Positions 45,883 through 56,339 of a stretch of 64,000 nucleotides of DNA are shown here, piece by piece. How positions within the stretch are numbered: the stretch's first letter is position 1; the number at the start of each line of letters is the position of its first letter. This DNA is from Adiantum capillus-veneris (taxonomy: Eukaryota; Streptophyta; Polypodiopsida; Polypodiales; Pteridaceae), in NCBI GenBank assembly GCA_014529385.2, contig CM043945.1:3318312-3382311 (forward strand), written 5' to 3'. The translations under genes were made by a program, and so were the position numbers. Under the pieces are notes generated by a model. It was given only the letters and a program-made list of their open reading frames with translations, did not search any database and was not told the origin of the DNA.

Positions 45883-46600
45883 CTATGATTGGGCAACTTC
45901 AATCTCATTGATTGGCTTAAGAATTTGAAAGGGACCATAGTATCTTTTCGCTAGTTTAGCATAATACTTTTGGTGTCCTATAGGATTCTTGCCCGAGGTA
46001 TGTCTTAGATGAGCTTTAGGAAACTTTAGCAAGACCCAGTCATCTTGCTTGAAGGTCAAGGCTCTTTTGTGCTTATTAGTAGCAGCCTTTTGCTTTTGCT
46101 GAGAGATAAATATAGCTTCAAGCATCTTTTAAAAAGATTCTTTTAAGTCTCGTCTATATTCATCAACAACAAAGATATTCCCATGTCCTTTGAGTAGCAA
46201 GGTGCTTTTGGATCTTCCCTCAATGACCTCAAATGGTGCTTTTCCTGTAGAAGTATGTACAATATTGTTGATGCATGCTCTACAAGAGGTAGGTACTTCT
46301 TCCATTGAGAACGTTGATCTACTTTTGTAACATAGGCTTTTAGTAGATCAAGGATCATGGAGTTAGCTATTTCACTTTGGCCATCCATTTGTGGGTGATA
46401 GGCCAACTAGTACCTATATTAAATATAGGATTTTAGTAGATCAAAGATCATGGAGTTGGCTATTTCACTTTGGCCATCCGTTTATGGATAATAGGCCGAA
46501 GAGAAATTTAATCTAGCACCTAGATTTTCAAAGAGACCCTTCCAAAAATTATTGGTCACTTGAGGATCTCTATCTATTGCCTTCTTAACTTAGCTACATG
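45883..46600 (-). pseudogene. Ty3/gypsy integrase remnant
   Basis: Minus strand. 46600-46500 reads DRDPQVTNNFWKGLFENLG, the integrase core. 46406-46143 reads AYHPQMDGQSEIANSMILDL, with the gypsy HPQTDGQSE signature containing the catalytic E. 46125-45883 gives the C-terminal part (QDDWVLLKFPKAHLRH, GHQKYYAKLAKRYYGPFQIL), the GPF/Y module of gypsy integrases. A tandem duplication (about 46335-46410 repeated at 46415-46495) interrupts the core. Frameshifts are present and no RT is visible. Confidence 0.85.
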
Positions 46601-46835
46601 ATACTCACAAATCACTAGCCAATAGTCATGGAATCGACTCATAGAAGAAAGCTATAATAAATGACCACACATGAGTATTGGGTATCATCCCAAGCAATAT
46701 ATCATAGGGATTTAATATTGTGACAACATGACAATATCAATGAATCAAAGACTAATTATAATATATTATTTGCAACTATTAGCATATCAATCAAATCGTA
46801 TCAACCAATCCAAACAAATCAATAGCTTAGAATAT

Positions 46836-47015
46836 AACAAGTCAACTACATCAATCAATATCTCATGACTTACAACATGAGAATCCAAGCATATCAACAA
46901 ATCTCAAGCAATCATAGCTTCCCACGTATAGCATGACAAGGCAACTATATCAATCAATATCTCATCACTTACACCATGAGAATCCAAGCATATCAATCAA
47001 TCTCAAATAATCATA
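46836..47015. repeat. Tandem duplication of about 90 bp next to the CACTA element
   Basis: GCAACTATATCAATCAATAT...GAATCCAAGCATATCAATCA occurs twice with differences. The CACTA element inserted at the right end of the second copy; the interrupted sequence (AATCATAGCTTCCC) is recognisable across it by comparison with the first copy. Confidence 0.75.
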
Positions 47016-47120
47016 CACTACAAGAGGTACTTCACATTAGCGACGCTCACAGTGCGACGCTTAAAAATAAAAATTCACGGCGTTGCTAGTTTATTTGTAA
47101 AATAGCGACGCCAACAGGGA
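47016..47120 (+). repeat. 5' TIR and subterminal repeats of the CACTA element
   Basis: CACTACAAGAGG followed by several AGCGACGC/GTGCGACGC-like motifs (47039-47110), the presumed binding sites of the TNPA-type protein. Confidence 0.8.
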
Positions 47121-47199
47121 TAAAAAATAAACCGAGAGCGCCCGAAAACTCAGATATGAGTTTTCGGCGCTCAAGCAAGCAAAGAGGTAACCCGCGCTC

Positions 47200-47464
47200 T
47201 CCCTCTCTCTCTCTCTTTCTTCTCCACACACACACACATACACACATAAATGAGGAGAGGAAGGAGAGCCAGGTATGCTCCTTCCCTCTCCTCTCTCTCA
47301 CATTCCCTTCCCCTCTTTCTCTCTCTCTCTCCCTCTCTCTCTCTCTCACACACACACACATTGTGTTTTTGAGACAGAAAGAGAGAGAGAGATCACACGC
47401 ATAAACAAAAAAACACACACACACACACACATGCATAAACAAAGAATGCATACACACACACATT

Positions 47465-47498
<34 letters not shown>

Positions 47499-47640
47499 GA
47501 GAGATAAACTAAGAGAGAGAGAGAGGAGAAAACAAAGAGAAAGAGAGAGAGAATAAAAAACCAAAGAGAGAGAGAGAGGGGGGGGGGAGAAGACAAAAGA
47601 GAGAGATAAGGGGAGAAAACAAAGAAAGAAAGAGATTAAG
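47200..47640. repeat. Dense CT, AC and GA microsatellite cluster
   Basis: Successive CT, AC, CT, AC and GA runs over about 440 bases. Many overlapping open frames arise here only because such repeats lack stops. Confidence 0.9.
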
Positions 47641-47890
47641 TTAAATTTAAATTAGATTAGGTTAGATTACATTTAGATTTATGTTTATGTTGAGTTTAAG
47701 ATTAGGTTAGATTTAAATTTAGGTTTATTACGTTAAATTAAATTAAATTTAGGTTTATTTTGAGTTAGATTTACGTTAGATTAGATTTAGGTTTATTTAT
47801 GTTAGATTATATTAGATTTAGGTTTATTTTATTTAAGATTAAATTAGATTTATATTTATGTTCGATGGACTAGCTTTTTTTAGATTTAGG
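47640..47890. repeat. Degenerate AT-rich minisatellite (TTAGATTTAGGTTTA-like)
   Basis: Many variants of TTAGATTTAGGTTTA with irregular spacing, inside the CACTA element. Confidence 0.75.
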
Positions 47891-48091
47891 TTAGATTTTA
47901 GTGCATGTCAATGAAGGTGCGCTTTGCCCAAAATAAACCTTAAAGATTGGCTTAATGCTGGTGGTTATAGAAATAGTTGGGATTAAGGATATCATGCAAT
48001 GCATACTATGTCCCATGCTTCATGGTCATGCGTGAACTAGTACTTATTGTGACTTACCTCTAACATCATGAGCTTCTGTGAGGGAGGCACC

Positions 48092-48207
48092 TCATACCTA
48101 GCTAGGTACGATTGGGGGCAAGGGACCACCGGGCTAGGTACGATTGGGGACAGGGGACCGCTGGCCCACTGGTCCCCTGCCCCCAATCGTACCTAGCTAG
48201 GTATGGA
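48092..48207. repeat. Hairpin inside the CACTA element
   Basis: ATACCTAGCTAGGTACGATT plus GGGGGCAAGGGACC on the left is mirrored by GGTCCCCTGCCCCCAATCGT plus ACCTAGCTAGGTAT on the right. A second partial copy of the left arm (GCTAGGTACGATTGGGGACA) lies between, so two alternative stems are possible. Confidence 0.9.
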
Positions 48208-48249
48208 GTAGTGACGAGGATGTGGGGCCCCTCTCAACGGGGATCTTAT

Positions 48250-48900
48250 GTCCTTGTAATCAATGCAAGCATGTTGTGCGACGGACAAGACGTGTTTCTT
48301 TGCAGCACGTTCGCGAATTTGGCGAGTTCGATCCATCTATTATAGATAGTGTTGTTGCCAATTATAACTCGTCCGGACTCTGACGCTAGCCAATAGGCAG
48401 CAATCTTGCAACCCAATAGACGTGTTCGCAGGCGCTTTGGTCAAGCAGCATATGTGAGGCCACAAGATGTAGCCTTTGACAGCTCGGGAGATGATCATGC
48501 AGACCACATTCCCAACAAGGCAATGTTTAAGCCCGAGATCGATGAAATGATCAAGACGATCATGGATTCAGAAAGGCTTATCTATGATGATATGAAAAGT
48601 AAAGCCGATATGCCATTGTATGATGGAGCACGTTGTGTTTAGATTGAAGGCGCTCCTGGTTCTTCTCAACATGCAGACAAAGTTTGGATGGAGTGACACT
48701 AGAGTCACAACGTTTTTCAGGTGATCTATTACAATGTGTTTACTTTAATAAAAAACTCTAAATGTATAATGATTTGATAGATTTTTATATAATTGTACCG
48801 TATTTTTTTCAGTGTGTAGATTGCTCAAAGAGCACATACTGCCAGCTGATAATGTGATGCCAGATTCCAGAGAGGAAGCAAGAAAGATGAAGAACTTGAC
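48250..48900 (+). pseudogene. TNPD-like transposase, N-terminal part only
   Basis: Near 48260-48370 one frame reads PCNQCKHVVRRTRRV followed by GEFDPSIIDSVV, resembling the transposase-associated domain that opens TNPD proteins of plant CACTA elements. 48466-48642 adds an acidic linker (EIDEMIKTIMDSERLIYDDM, KADMPLYDGARC). In another frame LLNMQTKFGWSDTRVTTFF follows. After a short intron (GTGATC... TTTTTTTCAG, about 48720-48813) comes RLLKEHILPADNVMPDSREE, a segment normally just before the Transposase_21 core. The core itself, with its catalytic residues, is absent; coding stops near 48900. Confidence 0.65.
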
Positions 48901-49551
48901 ATGTGTCCTTGTTGCTTCTTTAGATAAGGCTTGCCTTGTGTGAGGGTGTGTGTGTTCTCTCTCATGCCTCTACAATTAGGGTTCGCCCCTCCATGAGTAG
49001 AGATGTAGTTTGACTTTTCCAACACCTTTAAGCGTCTCAAGCACCTTATTCCATGGAGCACCTTAGCACCTAAGTCATTAAGCACCTCAAGCACCTTAGT
49101 CAACAAGCATGACAAGCACCTCAAGCTTGGGCCCAATTCCCACCTTAAGCACAACCCTAGTATCTTGCCTAAGGTCGAAGATTTTTAACACTAACCTTTG
49201 GAGGTCTCTAATGAAGCTAACCCTAAAGTCTTTAAGCTCCATTAGCTAGCATTGCTCTTTGATAGACCATCTCTCATTTGGACCCCTTTAACATTGGTCC
49301 CGTGTTGAGATGGATCCATAAACACATGTCTATATTCTAACCCTTGTTTCTGTTTATTCTCCCACATTAAATGATCAATTTAATATGAGAAAATCATTTG
49401 GGTTGGTTAGATATTAGAATTTATGACATGAGAAAGCATGCTAGTTTTTATGTTATGTAAGCTTTGAGGCCTAAATGATCTCTTGCTTTGCAATAATTGA
49501 AGCTTAAGTGTTTAAATGTGTATGGGCATTTTTACACACACACACACACAC

Positions 49552-49617
<66 letters not shown>

Positions 49618-50640
49618 ACATAATTTAAGTTGCAACAAAAACTCTTCTAATTGAAAAAGGGTTGAAGTGGGTGAGTGAATACCAAAAAAAGAGTGCTTAA
49701 TCTCCCTTAATTTGCAAATTCATCTATAAGTGATCAATGCCACTAAACTTCTCTTCTAGGTACATTGATAACTCTCTAAAAATTATAAATTCCTACATAA
49801 TATAATAGGCAACAATATAAAGGAATTGAGAGCACACAACATGCTTCTAGGGTGTACCAACACTACTCAAAACAATGGTGTGATTTCTTTGAGGATATTT
49901 TTGAAATGTTCATGACTGTCATGCCAAAGCATATGGTTTTGGAAAAAACAAGCAGTAGATACTAAATACTAACATTGTTGTTCATGACAATCGGTGTACA
50001 ATCGGCGTTGAAAACAATGTTATCAAAAAGAGAGTCATCAAGCTTGCATGATTCAACAATGACACAATGAGATTGAAAGAAAAAGAAGATCACTTGAAGT
50101 TGAGATGCCTTCACGTGCTACAGGAAGATTGATGCAAATAGTTAGACAAGACTCATAGTTATGGCAATTCTTCCAAGAATAATTCAAGTACCTTACTAAG
50201 AAAATGTAAAATCTTGAGATATGAAGGGCATACCTCAAACAACAAAATAAGCAGTAGAGCTATTTTCTTCTTAGGAGAGCTTGATCCTTCCGAGCTCTTC
50301 ATAGCCGGTTTCTTCTTGAGATGAGATACCATTCTGGGCATGGGTGCTCGCCTAGTTGCAGTCTTAATTCCCTGCATAAATTATAACCAGTGACAAGGCT
50401 ACATGAGACTTGCATTTCTCATGTAGAAAGTCTTTAGCTCTCAAAACAATACTCCAACAAAAACATGGAAGGTACCTTATCGTCTTGTTTGAATACAGTG
50501 GACTTGCAGGCCAATGCGTTAGTTAGATTAGGTACAAGCAGAACTCAATATAAGCATCCGCCATGCAAAACATTTGGGCGTGTACGAGAGAGGAGGCGGC
50601 GTCACGAGGCGAATGAGTGACACACAGAGATGGAAACGCC
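48901..50640. other. CACTA interior without confident genes
   Basis: Where the TNPD catalytic region is expected there is unrelated AT-rich sequence with microsatellites. A minus-strand block at 50243-50371 is bounded by a plausible acceptor (TTATGCAG) and donor (GTATGC) and encodes a basic peptide (RRAPMPRMVSHLKKKP), which could be an exon of unknown origin. Confidence 0.45.
49534..49614. repeat. Compound AC/GT/GA microsatellite
   Basis: An AC run meets a GT run head to head (self-complementary), followed by a GA run. Confidence 0.92.
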
Positions 50641-50660
50641 GAAGCTACCGTGCACTGACC

Positions 50661-50662
<2 letters not shown>

Positions 50663-50698
<36 letters not shown>
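50663..50698. repeat. (GA)n microsatellite
   Basis: About 18 GA units followed by further interrupted GA blocks to about 50815. Confidence 0.92.
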
Positions 50699-50700
<2 letters not shown>

Positions 50701-50919
50701 GGATTAAACCACCAGCAAGGAAACTGTGTGTGTGAGAGAGAGACAGAGAGAGAGAGAAAGAGAGAGATGGAATTTGGTCAACCTGCCTGTGAGAGAGAGA
50801 GAGAGAGCGAGAGCGTTGGGAAAAGCCACCTTTATGAGTCCTCTCTCTCTCTACTTGTCCATGCTTTCTTCTCCATTCATTCAATATTAAGATTAAATGT
50901 TCGTGTGTTTAATGCAGGT

Positions 50920-52219
50920 ATGGATGATGATGAGTTTCTTTCTTCTTTATCACCCTAGTAGAGACAGTGGTACGTGGAGCGTCATCGCTCTGGAGCACCA
51001 TCACGCATTCCTACTCCTTTAGCGTCTCCCTCTGTTTCGGAGCATTCAGTGCGCTCCAAAGCTTCGGTGTCGACTAGACGATCTTCACACTCGTCTAGGC
51101 ATCGACGCTCTAGTGGTGGCAACGGCAGTTGTTGTGGGGATGCCGCCGCCGATGCCTCGACACTGCCTCGTGTTTGACGAGGCTCTTTACCCTCCCCTTA
51201 TTTGCCCGCCCCCACACCAGCCACGGCATTGCCATCTATACCAGGTTTTGCACGGCTAACAACCGTTCCTAGCAGCCACACACCACTAGCTACTCCTCCA
51301 AGAGTCACTCCAATCGACACTCCTCGCTTCGGGGCCCAGACTCCAGTGGAGACACCTGACGTCCGTACCCCCATTGACACGCCGCTAGAGACCCCTGCCG
51401 GGACACCCAAGTTTACGCGTCACTGGCGAGAGGGCTTGCCTTACTCCGTCGACTTCAGTGGCGGCATCATCTTGGATGATGAAGGCAAGAAGGTGATCTC
51501 GCGCATGCGCGGTCTTTGCTCTCAGGTGTTTAGACACTACATACTAAACACTTGGAGTGGAATACCAAGTGATTTAAAAGACAGAGTCATCAGCATGCTG
51601 CATGACGAGTTTCCTGTTTCAACACGGGATGACCGCTTCAATGAAGACCTGATGAAGGTTCGAAGGCGCGAATACTGCAAGCACAAGCATTCCGAAGTGC
51701 AAAAAGCAATTAAGCATGGGTGGAACAGACAAGATTGGCTGGCCAAAGAAGATTGGAAGAATGCGAAGAAAGCAGCGCGCCGCGAGAATCCCGACAAGTG
51801 GAAGCAACAAAAGGAGGCAGCCAAAGCGCGAGTAGAGGCAGGGAGCTCGCACCACTTGGGGAGCGGCGGGTGGACATCATTTGAGGCTGATTTTGTAAGT
51901 GTTTTTGCATTGCTCTTTAGGTTTGATGGTTTAGGGTTTAGGGTTTTTAAATTCTAACATAATGGATTCTTTGTATGTTTTAACAGTGGTCGATGACAGG
52001 ACGTGACCCCACACCGTACGAGCGCGAGTACGCAGATAGGAAGGGCTTAAACGCCCTAATGGACATTCTGAGTTTCTCGTGGCGGCATGGTTAATATTAG
52101 AGTTTACTCTTTTCTATTTGTTGTATTGTTTTATAGATTATATGTTTATACTTATAGGAAGCTGTCTTATTGACTTTTTTTTTGCAGAATTCGACGGATA
52201 CGCCGCTTGGACACGATGA
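50920..52219 (+). pseudogene. Transposase_24-like (Ptta/En/Spm) protein of the CACTA element
   Basis: Start ATG at 50920 (MDDDEFLSS). One frame runs through a Ser/Thr/Pro-rich region (TPLATPPRVTPIDTP) to a conserved domain with FRHYILNTWSGIPSDLKDRV, REYCKHKHSEVQKAIKHGW and NPDKWKQQKEAAKARVEAGS, which matches the plant Ptta/En/Spm transposase domain. Donor TTT/GTAAGT at 51895; exon 2 from 51987 (WSMTGRDPTPYEREYADRKG); then donor CATG/GTTAAT and exon 3 52188-52219 (EFDGYAAWTR) give an in-phase end. Stops at 50956-50961 (two TAG codons) and at 51175-51177 (TGA) break the frame, so this copy is probably dead. Such proteins bind subterminal repeats (family inference). Confidence 0.78.
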
Positions 52220-52659
52220 GACGTCTGATTAGACGACATGAGTCTAGCCATAGCTAGATAGCATTAGTTTCCTTTTGTAATAGCATATGTATCATGAGAT
52301 GACGTTTATAGGTCTTTTTGTAACTATTCGAAAACCATGTAAATTTTTTCAATAATGACAATGGTGTTGTAACTATTACATTTGCAAAATTTAACAATCA
52401 AGTGATTTTGCCTATGATGTGTACAATTGTCATTGATTTACTTTCATCAATTTACTTTTATTAGTTTTGTATCTTTATTCTGCAAACAATACTATGGATG
52501 ATGGAGTAAATGGTTATATTGTCTTGTTGGTTACTACTTTGGGTCTATATCTAAGCTTGCACTTTCTTTCAAAGGTGAATCTGAGCTTATCTTGGATTCA
52601 CTTAGGTTTACTCAATTATTGAAACATTCAATATGGTTGATGGGTGGCAGGGCATTGAA

Positions 52660-52913
52660 CCAATTTTTTTTTCTCTCGGACGTCACTATATAAGGCTCTG
52701 CAGCGTCGCTATAAACGTTGCTATAGGTGGCTTGTAAACGTCGCTATGATCATCGTTATAAGCGTCGCTATATAGCGAAGGCTATAGAGACGATTATAGC
52801 GACACTCATAGGGATGTTCTTGTATCGACGCTGTTAGCGACGTCGGGGAGTATAAAAACCCAATGTATTTTCGTCGCTAACAACGTCACAAGTGCACACA
52901 ACCTCTTGTAGTG
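52660..52913 (+). repeat. 3' subterminal repeats and TIR of the CACTA element
   Basis: At least eight copies of CGTCGCTATA/AGCGACG-like motifs in both orientations (52680-52880), ending with CCTCTTGTAGTG. Confidence 0.85.
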
Positions 52914-52916
52914 ATA

Positions 52917-54097
52917 GCTTCCCCAATCGATTGCCCAACCTTTGCAATCTTGTAGCTTATCAATCCTGCGACATCAACCTCTAATCCAAAACATGTAAAC
53001 CATGAACTAGTAGTTCACTACCATCTCATCCAAATCTTATGCTTATAACATAACTCTCAACTATAACCATAAACTTGCTTCTAGCATAACTATACTACCA
53101 AAAGTTGAGTTATAAAACATAAAAAAATCTAGCAAAAACAATCATAAACAAACCCCAAATGCTCAATCTCAAGTTATATGGCATGCATAATCCATTTAAG
53201 CACGTTTGATATAGCATATGCATTCGTAAAAGCATAAGGCCTAGTAATCATCAACTAGCAACACATGTAATCCAAGACAAAGAAAAAAGAAAAAGAAAGA
53301 TCCAAGCATAATCACGAGTTCTGATTTAGGCTAATAAAATTTAGCATGTTAATGATTCTAAAATTCTTAGAATCCTATCTTGATGCAAATGCAAAGAATT
53401 TCTCATATAGCTCTTATCAAGGATCAAAGAAGCCAAAAAAAAATGAGGGAGATCATGAAACACGTGCTTATGAATATTACATGATATACTTCAAAATTTG
53501 AATCAACTTATTTGCTCAGCATGGCAAGAGTTGATATCATGCAAGGATTTATAACAATCCAAGAGCATCTCATTTGAAAAAGCTCAAAAATCTCAAATCT
53601 ACCAAAAAACAAACAAGCCGGCACTATTTTTGAATTATCTCAAAATCAGTGCAAATTTGACCTAAGACAACATAGTAAACTACACAAAATTGCACACATC
53701 CCATGGAGGTGGATAACTTATTAGTCACCAATTATAATACATATACTATTTAACACGGGTGAGCCACTCTAAACAAGCAAAAATTTTAGAGTTGAACATG
53801 ATTAGAACCTCAACTAAGTAAGAATTAGCACCTGCCAATAAAAAATGAAGTATGAATTATAGAATGAATATAAACGTGTGTACCACTCGCATTGGTTAGA
53901 TCTTGAAAAACCGCTTATAATAAGCTCTGTCTATCATAATTCGTGAGCGTTAGGGTATTTTGAAAAAGAGTGTGTGCATAGAGAGAGAGAGAGAGAGAGA
54001 GAGTACATAGTATTGTTGTGTGTGTAGAGAGAGAGTGTGTGCGCATAGAGAGAGAGGGGTAGAGAGAGTGTGCGTATGCAATGAGAGAGTGAGCGCG
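52917..54097. other. AT-rich stretch without recognisable genes
   Basis: Continuation of the sequence interrupted by the CACTA element; interrupted GA/GT repeats at 53980-54090. Nothing coding was recognised. Confidence 0.45.
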
Positions 54098-54350
54098 TGT
54101 CACCTAGCCTGTAATGGTGGTGACTAGGTTAATCGCCTTCCCATCATAGAGCCGAGAAGGGGGGATTCAAGGGGAGACCATACAATCATAGTGCCCCGTG
54201 GTCCGGACCAATGTGGATGATGTGCCACACCTATAAATAAGGTTCAGGGATGAGGTGTAATCCTCATTGTCTCATAGGTTAGATAGTGAGCTTTGGTGAC
54301 CTAACCCTCTCTACATGGAATGCCCATAGCCGCATTATGAAGATTCAACA
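54098..54350 (+). repeat. LTR (right part) of a retrotransposon
   Basis: Ends ATTCAACA at 54350 directly before a primer binding site, and contains a TATAAATA box at about 54232. The left limit is uncertain; TG at 54098 is one candidate. It may belong to the gypsy gag-protease remnant downstream on the same strand. Confidence 0.5.
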
Positions 54351-54351
54351 T

Positions 54352-54363
54352 TGGTATTAGAGC
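54352..54363 (+). promoter_or_regulatory. Primer binding site (initiator tRNA-Met-like)
   Basis: TGGTATTAGAGC, one change from the canonical TGGTATCAGAGC, one base after the LTR end. Confidence 0.65.
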
Positions 54364-54586
54364 TAGGTCAAGTTTTGTGCATGAATGGCCCGCATATACC
54401 TTAATCCACATATTATTCACATTAAAAGGTATTCCTAATGGCTTCAAAAAAAATGAAAGGTATTCATAATTCAAAGATTCCTCTCAACAACAAGAAAAAC
54501 GATGTCTTAGTTTATAGCACATAACAATAGGCAATGACAAAGCACATAGATTTGCAACAATACTAGCTCAAAAGGACGGACACAAC

Positions 54587-54590
<4 letters not shown>

Positions 54591-54667
<77 letters not shown>
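54591..54667. repeat. Compound (GT)n(GA)n microsatellite
   Basis: About 25 GT units followed by about 13 GA units. Confidence 0.95.
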
Positions 54668-54670
<3 letters not shown>

Positions 54671-55010
54671 AAATGCTAAAGAGAAGAAGAAAAAACGTTA
54701 AAGGAAAAATAAAAGAGAAGAAAAACACCTATTTATATGGGCACATAAGATCTTTTGACTTTCCATCTTCCTTGTCTTTTGACTTTCCACCTTCATCTGT
54801 ATTTTCATTTCCTAAACTCACCCTTCACGTATGCACTTAATATGTTTTGAAATAATTTTTATTTTCTTGAGATTGGGGAGACCTAATTGGATTAATGAGG
54901 ATTTTGAAGAATAGACAGAATCTGAGGTTACGAGGAAAATGAGCGCAAAAAGGTGTGCCCTAGCTCGAGGAAGACACTCTCATTCTCCCTATCTATCACT
55001 CTCTCTAACA

Positions 55011-55013
<3 letters not shown>

Positions 55014-55052
<39 letters not shown>
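55014..55052. repeat. (CT)n microsatellite
   Basis: About 19 CT units. Confidence 0.93.
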
Positions 55053-55055
<3 letters not shown>

Positions 55056-56339
55056 GCCAAACAGTGCTGCCCGTTGTCCGTCATTTGAGCATGCCCGTGT
55101 GATATAGTGATGAGGATCTACTTCCTTATAGGTGCTGCCTCTCACCCTGCACCATCATTCACCTGCATCACTCGGGTGATCCATGTTGCCTTCGCGCTAC
55201 AGTCGCCACCCCACTGCACACCTGTCTGCGCCATTGCACTACTGCAACCATTATGTTCCATTGTGTACCTGTACCACTTTCGCGCTTCAATTCCAACAGG
55301 GGGCCCATTGAAGCATTGTCGTTGCCTGCAACGATCGCCAGAGCCTGCTAAAACCTTGAGACATTGTCGCCATCTACCATGGTCGTCGTCCGCAATGGCT
55401 ATATTCTGGCTTGCTTGTGTACGTGTAGGTGGAGGCAACATGCCCAGCCGATCACGATGCTTTTTGGGGGGGGGAACCATATACCTTTAAACTATATAGA
55501 GCATGCACCACTGCATGGGCAGATGCACACACATAGCACAATGATGAAGGTAGCGCCTCGAGGTCGAGGTCGAGGTTTTTGACTACATCGTGTTCACTCC
55601 GCGTGTTGACTTTTTGATCAAAGGTGGGCTAACGGCTATATTCGACTGATAACTGGCTTGGCTTGCCTTGCTTGGCCACGAGGGCAAGCAAGCCAAAATT
55701 TAACAAACGCCTTTCCTTGCGGACTCTATCACTCGCTACACCATCCACTATCCACAGCCCCCAGTTTGCTACCACCTACAATTGCAGCAGCCCATCAGCC
55801 GCCAGCTACCGCCACCTCTGTCTGTGTTCACCATCATCATAGTGCCCCTCGTTCACACACCCTCTCTCTCCTTTGTTATTACAAAGAGTAGAGAGTAATA
55901 ATAAGCTCCAAGGTTATTACAAATCATGGAGGATTAAGGTAGTACCTCAAAAATTGAATTCACTAAGGGGCATTCATGTGCGCATGCAATGATATTTTCA
56001 AAGAAATCTCCGATGAAGGGTTTTCTACACCAAGATCAGGTAGCCTTGCATCGGTTTTGCAACATTGATTTTGGATTTTGTATCACAAACTCTCGCAGAA
56101 AATTTTGCAACTTATCACCGACTCTGGCATTGATTTGCTACTCTCAAAAGAGAGGGGGTGATTATTTTAATTTCTTGCTCATTTGTTAAGCGTTGTTTGT
56201 GAAATTGTCCATTGTTTTGGTTTTGCATGCATTTATTTGCTAGAAAACTTTAAAAGAAAAGTAGGCTCATCTTGGTGTGTCCGTAGCACCCTCTAGTTCT
56301 CTAGGTTTTTCGGGCTTAACGTTATCATCGATTGCAGGC

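Larger units (their letters stand above)
47016..52913 (+). mobile_element. CACTA (En/Spm-type) DNA transposon, non-autonomous
   Basis: 5898 bp with perfect 12-bp terminal inverted repeats (CACTACAAGAGG at 47016-47027, CCTCTTGTAGTG at 52902-52913) and the 3-bp duplication ATA (47013-47015 and 52914-52916) typical of CACTA elements. Subterminal copies of AGCGACGC / GCGTCGCTA occur at both ends. It carries the N-terminal part of a TNPD-like gene (about 48250-48900) and a Transposase_24-like gene (50920-52219), but the catalytic part of TNPD is missing, so it would need help to move. The middle holds microsatellites, a hairpin and non-coding filler. Confidence 0.92.
54364..56339. other. Stretch between LTR and gypsy gag
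   Basis: Contains GT/GA (54591-54667) and CT (55014-55052) microsatellites. Open frames at 55107-55490 on both strands overlap each other and show no domain. It may be leader sequence of a gypsy element plus later insertions. Confidence 0.4.

Noticed and set aside
47156-47596. Multiple frames of 60-125 codons on both strands
   Set aside because: Produced by overlapping CT, AC and GA repeats inside the CACTA element.
55107-55490. 127- and 112-codon frames on opposite strands
   Set aside because: Mutually antisense, with no domain on either strand and no supporting context.
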